Assembly: GCA_021157585.1 (NCBI GenBank)
Contig: JAGGWH010000141.1
Span: 1 to 36,975 of the forward strand
Length of the DNA stretch: 36,975 nt
Direction: 5' to 3'
Source: Bacteroidales bacterium
GTDB lineage: Bacteria; Bacteroidota; Bacteroidia; Bacteroidales; UBA12170
Shown here: in pieces, positions 32,646 to 36,975 of the stretch
Numbering within the stretch: the stretch's first letter is position 1
How the letters are laid out: each line of letters starts with the position of its first letter
The notes under the pieces: generated by a model
The model's database searches: none
Seen by the model: only the letters and a program-made list of their open reading frames with translations
Told to the model about the DNA's origin: nothing
Made by a program: the position numbers and the translations under genes

Positions 32646-35600
32646 ATGAATTTAAAACACAAACTAATTAAAAAATTGAGCTTGAGCTTTTTCTTTTTAT
32701 TAGCAGTGCTTATTGCAACACCAGCACTTGCAGCTAAGAAGAAAAAAGAAGAAAAACCTAAAACTGCTTTAGAAGAAACATCTTTCTCAGGCTTAAAATG
32801 GCGTAGTATTGGCCCGGCTTTTACTTCGGGTCGTATTTCCGATTTTGCTGTTAATCCAAATAATCCAAGTGAATATTATGTTGCTGCTTCTGCAGGGCAT
32901 ATATGGAAAACAGTAAATAATGGAACAACTTGGACTCCTGTTTTCGATAAAAACGGAGCTTACAGTATTGGAGCATTAAAAATGGATCCTAATAATTCTA
33001 ATGTAGTTTGGGCTGGAACAGGTGAAAATAACCATCAGCGTGCTTTAGGATATGGAAATGGCATTTACAAAACCATAGATGGCGGAAAATCATGGAAAAA
33101 TATGGGATTAAAAGAAAGTCGCCAAATTGGAATGATTGCCATTGATCCACGTAATTCGGATATTGTTTATGTCGCTGCCGAAGGATCTGCTTGGGGACCG
33201 GGAGGAGATAGAGGTCTGTATAAAACAACTGACGGTGGTAAGAATTGGACTAAAATCCTTAATATTTCGGAAAATACAGGAGTTAATAATGTTGTTCTTG
33301 ATCCTTATAATCCAGATGTTATTTATGCAACTTCTGAACAACGTCGTCGCCGTGCTTTTGGTAAAATTGGTGGTGGACCGGAATCGGCACTTTATAAATC
33401 TACAGATGCTGGTCTTACATTTAACAAAATTACCAGTGGACTTCCAAAAGGTCATATAGGAGGAATGGGAATTGCTATTTCTCCGGTAGATAATAATGTG
33501 ATTTATTTAATTATCGAAGCTCAAGACGATCAGGGAGGCTTTTTTCGTTCAACCGATCGTGGAGCATCTTTCTCTAAAATGAGTTCATACAGTTCAAGCG
33601 GACAATATTACAATACCATAGTTGCTGATCCTGTTGATATAGATAAAGTTTATTCACTTGAAACACGTACTCGTATTACTGTGGATGGTGGTAAAAGCTG
33701 GTCTGTTTTAGGAAATAATGCCCGTCACGTTGATGACCACGCTATGTGGATTGATCCAAAAGACACCAAACATTTTATAATTGGCGGCGATGGTGGTATC
33801 TATGAAAGTTTTGATGCCGGAAAAAATTATGTATTTAAAACAAATCTTCCTGTAACTCAGTTTTATCGTGTATTTGCAGACAATTCTTATCCATTTTATT
33901 GGGTATACGGAGGAACACAAGACAATAATAGTTACGGAGGTCCTAACCAAAATATTAGTTCAGCGGGAGTAACAGCTGGAGAGTGGGTAGTAACAGTTGG
34001 TGGTGATGGATTCTGGCAAGCTGTAGATCCTGAGAATCCTGATATTGTTTACTCTGAATATCAATATGGAAATGTATATCGCTATGATAAAAAATCGGGC
34101 GAAACCACAGGTATAAAACCGGCTCCTTTAAAAGGCGAAGATAATTATCGTTGGAATTGGGATGCTCCAATGATTTTGAGTACGCATAATGCTCAGACTT
34201 TGTATATGGCTGCTAATAAAGTTTTTAAATCTACTGACAGAGGAAATAGTTGGGTAAAAATTAGCGAAGACTTAACTCGTAATGAAGATCGTGATCAATT
34301 TCCAATGATGGGAAAATATTGGCCATCTAATGCTGTTGTAAAACATGTTTCCACATCACAATGGGGAACAATAGTAACTCTAGTTGAATCTACTGTTAAG
34401 GAGGGTTTAATTTATGCCGGTACCGACGATGGATTAATACAAGTAACGGATAATGGAGGTAAAACCTGGACTAAAGTATCGTCTTTTCCCGGAGTTCCGA
34501 AATATACTGTTGTAAGTGATATTATGCCTTCTCGCTTTGATGAGAACGTAGTGTATGCTTCTTTAGATAATACTAAAAGCGATGACTTTAAGCCTTATCT
34601 GTTAAAAAGTACAGACAAAGGAAAAACGTGGGTCTCAATTTCAAATAATCTCCCTAAAAATGGTTCTGTTCACAGTATTGAACAAGATTTTATAAATAAA
34701 GATTTATTGTTTATAGGAACAGAATTTAGCTTTTTTATTAGTGTTGATGGTGGAAAATTATGGAAGAAATTTGATGCAGGACTTCCAGATATTGCCGTAC
34801 GAGATATTACTATTCAACAAAGAGAAAACGATTTAGTTATCGCCACTTTTGGTCGTGGCTTTTATATTCTTGACGATTATTCTGCTTTACGCGAAGTAAA
34901 TGAGGACTTTCTTAAAACAGAAGGATATATCTTTCCAATTGCCGATGCTTTGATGTATCTACAAACAGGTTCTCGTTACGGACAAGGTTCTACGGTTTAT
35001 CTTGGCAAAAATCCTGAATTTGGTGCCACTTTTACTTATTTCTTAAATAAAGTGCCCAAGACTTTAAAAGCTACAAGGCTTAAAAAAGAGGCTGAACTTT
35101 TTAAAGAAGGTAAACCTATTCCTCAGCCATCTAAAGAAGAGCTGAAAGCTGAAGCTAATCAGTTGCCCGCATATTTAATATTTTCTATTACTGACTCCAA
35201 TGCTAATATTGTTAAAAATATTTATAAAAAACCCTCAGCAGGAATCAATCGTGTAGTTTGGAATTTACGTAATCAAGGACCATATCCTCCTCGTAAAGAA
35301 GTCAAAAAATTTGAAGCTACAAATAGCGGAACAGATGGCATTTTGGCAATGCCCGGTAATTATAAAGTAAGTATGTCTTTGGTTTTTAATGGCGAAACAA
35401 AACTGCTTGCCGGTCCTGTTAATTTCAATGCCAAAGTATTAAACAACACTACTTTAGGAGCTACTGACAGAGCCGCTTTGGTAGCTTTTCAAAAGCAAGT
35501 GAGCGAATTAGCCAAAACAATGGACGGAGCAGAACGTTATTTAAACGAGATGAAAGGAAAACTTGTTAAAGTACGTCAGGCAATACATAATACTCCCGCT

Positions 35601-35942
35601 TGTTCCTTTGAGATGGAACAAAAGACGAAAATTCTAAGCGAAACACTTCAAGATATAACTTTTGCTCTTAATGGAACACCGGCAAAAGCCAGTCCGGAAG
35701 AAGTACCACCGGAACAAGTTTGTTTAAATGATCGTTTAGGTGTAATTATGAATGCTATGTGGTCTTCTACATCTGCACCAACACTAACGGCTATTTCAAA
35801 TTACGAAATTCTAGTAGAAGAGTATCCTGCTGTTTTAACAAGAATTAAAGCAGCTAAGGTTGAATTAGAAACTATTGAGAAAAAGTTAGACGAAATTGGA
35901 GTAATGTGGACTCCCGGTCGTTTACCTGAATTTTTGAAATAA
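32646..35942 (+). CDS. Secreted Asp-box (BNR/VPS10-like) beta-propeller protein
   Basis: A large exported protein of 1,098 aa: signal peptide (ends near PALAA), a lysine-rich linker (KKKKEEKPK), then a two-propeller region made of Asp-box repeats. I count at least eleven, for example KTVNNGTTWTPV, KTIDGGKSWKNM, KTTDGGKNWTKI, KSTDAGLTFNKI, KSTDRGNSWVKI, KSTDKGKTWVSI and ISVDGGKLWKKF. The C-terminal third (from about residue 740) is a sandwich-like domain and a helical stretch (ELAKTMDGAERYLNEMK). The family is often called glycosyl hydrolase or sortilin-like, but I see no catalytic set, so activity is not claimed. No CHU_C domain or lipobox is present; how it is held at the envelope is unknown. 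It is monocistronic. Confidence 0.85.
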   Translation: MNLKHKLIKKLSLSFFFLLAVLIATPALAAKKKKEEKPKTALEETSFSGLKWRSIGPAFTSGRISDFAVNPNNPSEYYVAASAGHIWKTVNNGTTWTPVFDKNGAYSIGALKMDPNNSNVVWAGTGENNHQRALGYGNGIYKTIDGGKSWKNMGLKESRQIGMIAIDPRNSDIVYVAAEGSAWGPGGDRGLYKTTDGGKNWTKILNISENTGVNNVVLDPYNPDVIYATSEQRRRRAFGKIGGGPESALYKSTDAGLTFNKITSGLPKGHIGGMGIAISPVDNNVIYLIIEAQDDQGGFFRSTDRGASFSKMSSYSSSGQYYNTIVADPVDIDKVYSLETRTRITVDGGKSWSVLGNNARHVDDHAMWIDPKDTKHFIIGGDGGIYESFDAGKNYVFKTNLPVTQFYRVFADNSYPFYWVYGGTQDNNSYGGPNQNISSAGVTAGEWVVTVGGDGFWQAVDPENPDIVYSEYQYGNVYRYDKKSGETTGIKPAPLKGEDNYRWNWDAPMILSTHNAQTLYMAANKVFKSTDRGNSWVKISEDLTRNEDRDQFPMMGKYWPSNAVVKHVSTSQWGTIVTLVESTVKEGLIYAGTDDGLIQVTDNGGKTWTKVSSFPGVPKYTVVSDIMPSRFDENVVYASLDNTKSDDFKPYLLKSTDKGKTWVSISNNLPKNGSVHSIEQDFINKDLLFIGTEFSFFISVDGGKLWKKFDAGLPDIAVRDITIQQRENDLVIATFGRGFYILDDYSALREVNEDFLKTEGYIFPIADALMYLQTGSRYGQGSTVYLGKNPEFGATFTYFLNKVPKTLKATRLKKEAELFKEGKPIPQPSKEELKAEANQLPAYLIFSITDSNANIVKNIYKKPSAGINRVVWNLRNQGPYPPRKEVKKFEATNSGTDGILAMPGNYKVSMSLVFNGETKLLAGPVNFNAKVLNNTTLGATDRAALVAFQKQVSELAKTMDGAERYLNEMKGKLVKVRQAIHNTPACSFEMEQKTKILSETLQDITFALNGTPAKASPEEVPPEQVCLNDRLGVIMNAMWSSTSAPTLTAISNYEILVEEYPAVLTRIKAAKVELETIEKKLDEIGVMWTPGRLPEFLK

Positions 35943-35960
35943 AAAAAATCTCTAATTTTA

Positions 35961-35992
35961 GAGGCTGTTCAAAAAGAGCAGCCTCTTTTTTT
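35961..35992 (+). terminator. Intrinsic terminator after the propeller gene
   Basis: GAGGCTGTTC (35961-35970), loop AAAAA, GAGCAGCCTC (35976-35985) with one G.T wobble, followed by seven T (35986-35992). It ends 5 nt before the ATG of the next gene. Confidence 0.9.
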
Positions 35993-35997
35993 ATACT

Positions 35998-36975
35998 ATG
36001 AGTAAAACTAAAATATTTCTGTGTTTACCTATTCTTAATGAATCGGAAAATATTCCTGATTTGTTAACTGTGTTGAAAAAACAATCATTTCAGAACTTTG
36101 AATTGATTGCCTGTGTAAATCAACCCGAAGAGTGGTGGAATGATACCAATAAAGTAAATCAGTGCATCGATAATCAAAAAAGCATAGAAATACTCAAAAA
36201 AGAAAATCAATTAGCTGTTACAATTATCGATAAAAGCAATAAGGGAAATGGATGGCAAGGAAAACAAAAAGGAGTGGGCTGGGCAAGAAAACTTGTTATG
36301 GATAAAGCGGCTAGTTTGGGTTCTGAGTCTGATATTATTGTAAGTATAGACGCAGATACAGAATATCCCGAAGATTATCTTTTATCTGTTGTTGATGTTT
36401 TTGCGAGAAAGCCAAAAATTACAGGCTTAGCTAATCCTTATTATCATCGTTTAACAAAAGACAAAAAAGCTAATTACGCAATTCTTCGTTACGAAATATA
36501 TATGCGTAATTATGCCATTAATATGCTTCTAATTGATAATCCATATCATTTCTCAGCTTTGGGATCAGCAATGGCAACTACGGTTAAAGTTTATAATAAG
36601 ATGGGAGGGATAAGCCCAAAAGCCTCGGGAGAGGATTTCTATTTCTTACAAAAACTAAGCAAATATGGCGTTTTAGCAGATTGGAATAAATACAAAGTTT
36701 ATCCTGCAGCTCGTTTTTCAAATCGCGTAAATTTTGGAACGGGACCTGCAATGATTAAAGGCAATACAGGCGATTGGTCTTCTTATCCAATTTACCCTTA
36801 TGGGTTGTTTGAAAAAGTAAGATCTACTTACAATGCCTTTATAGACTTGTTTGAAGGAGATAGAAATACACCAATGACAGTATTCCTTCAAAACCAATTG
36901 AAAAAAGAAAACGTTTGGAAGCCTTTGCGACAAAACTATAAAACAAAAGAGCAATTTGTTAAAGCCTGTACAACA
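35998..36975 (+). CDS. Glycosyltransferase family 2, cut by the window end
   Basis: The first 326 codons of a GT-A type glycosyltransferase; the 3' end is outside the window. The nucleotide-sugar fold opens KIFLCLPILNESENIP (4-19); the metal-binding DAD motif is at Asp118-Asp120 in IVSIDADTEYPEDY; the likely catalytic-base segment is SGEDFYFLQKLSKYG with Asp213. No membrane helix is visible in the part seen, so a cytosolic or peripheral enzyme acting on a lipid- or protein-bound acceptor is plausible. The ATG lies 5 nt after the T-run of a strong terminator, which is unusual: read-through or a promoter within the upstream gene must supply transcription. Donor and acceptor are unknown. Confidence 0.88.
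   Translation, partial: MSKTKIFLCLPILNESENIPDLLTVLKKQSFQNFELIACVNQPEEWWNDTNKVNQCIDNQKSIEILKKENQLAVTIIDKSNKGNGWQGKQKGVGWARKLVMDKAASLGSESDIIVSIDADTEYPEDYLLSVVDVFARKPKITGLANPYYHRLTKDKKANYAILRYEIYMRNYAINMLLIDNPYHFSALGSAMATTVKVYNKMGGISPKASGEDFYFLQKLSKYGVLADWNKYKVYPAARFSNRVNFGTGPAMIKGNTGDWSSYPIYPYGLFEKVRSTYNAFIDLFEGDRNTPMTVFLQNQLKKENVWKPLRQNYKTKEQFVKACTT

Overview
The window is about 37 kb of AT-rich DNA from a member of the Bacteroidota. Four signs support this: many genes are preceded by the phylum's -7 box TAnnTTTG, sometimes with a TTTG -33 box; there is a type IX secretion sorting domain of the CHU_C / gliding-motility type; there is a TonB-dependent receptor with the N-terminal extension usual in this phylum; and transketolase is split into two subunits. 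Shine-Dalgarno sequences are mostly absent. A non-gut, Bacteroidales/Marinilabiliales-like organism seems likely, but the sequence alone does not fix the order. I found 33 protein genes (one cut by the window end) and no tRNA, rRNA, CRISPR array, prophage or insertion sequence.

Layout. 1-7.7 kb: a small unknown gene, a TPR-PAS histidine kinase with its response regulator, a cation diffusion facilitator (minus strand), and a divergently transcribed pair made of a NUMOD4/HNH/HTH protein overlapping a family 5 solute-binding lipoprotein; then an outer-membrane barrel. 7.9-15.2 kb: YtfJ-like thioredoxin-fold protein, LuxC-type acyl-CoA reductase, ribosomal protein L31 type B, a GlmU-like left-handed beta-helix protein, Lon protease overlapping a START-like (SRPBCC) gene, and a CAP-domain secreted protein. 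15.3-20.4 kb: one run of five plus-strand genes: CoA-binding protein, T9SS-type secreted PKD protein, transketolase N-half, a secreted vWA protein, transketolase C-half. 20.8-26.2 kb, minus strand: dapF, a GNAT acetyltransferase and mltG (cell-wall precursor and glycan-strand chemistry), then a TonB receptor fused by TAATG to an EamA permease. 26.4-37 kb: HtrA-like protease, P5C dehydrogenase, OsmC peroxidase, CoA-type Nudix hydrolase (minus), ClpS, NfeD-FloA, a large secreted Asp-box propeller protein, and the start of a family 2 glycosyltransferase.

Most of this is ordinary chromosomal backbone: protein quality control (Lon, ClpS, HtrA), envelope maintenance (MltG, FloA/NfeD, barrels), central metabolism (transketolase, P5C dehydrogenase, DapF). 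I did not find a clear novel defence or mobile system. The most unusual points are: (i) the secreted vWA gene lodged between the transketolase halves; (ii) the HNH protein translationally overlapping a lipoprotein transporter gene behind a back-to-back promoter pair; (iii) a compact branched RNA-like fold and a separate imperfect palindrome between the transketolase and EamA genes; (iv) several genes whose -7 box lies so close to the start codon that the mRNA would be leaderless or nearly so; and (v) an 8-bp inverted repeat on the -33 element of dapF.

Several starts were moved downstream of the longest reading frame because a -7 box sits between the two candidates (TonB receptor, dapF, OsmC, Nudix, ClpS).
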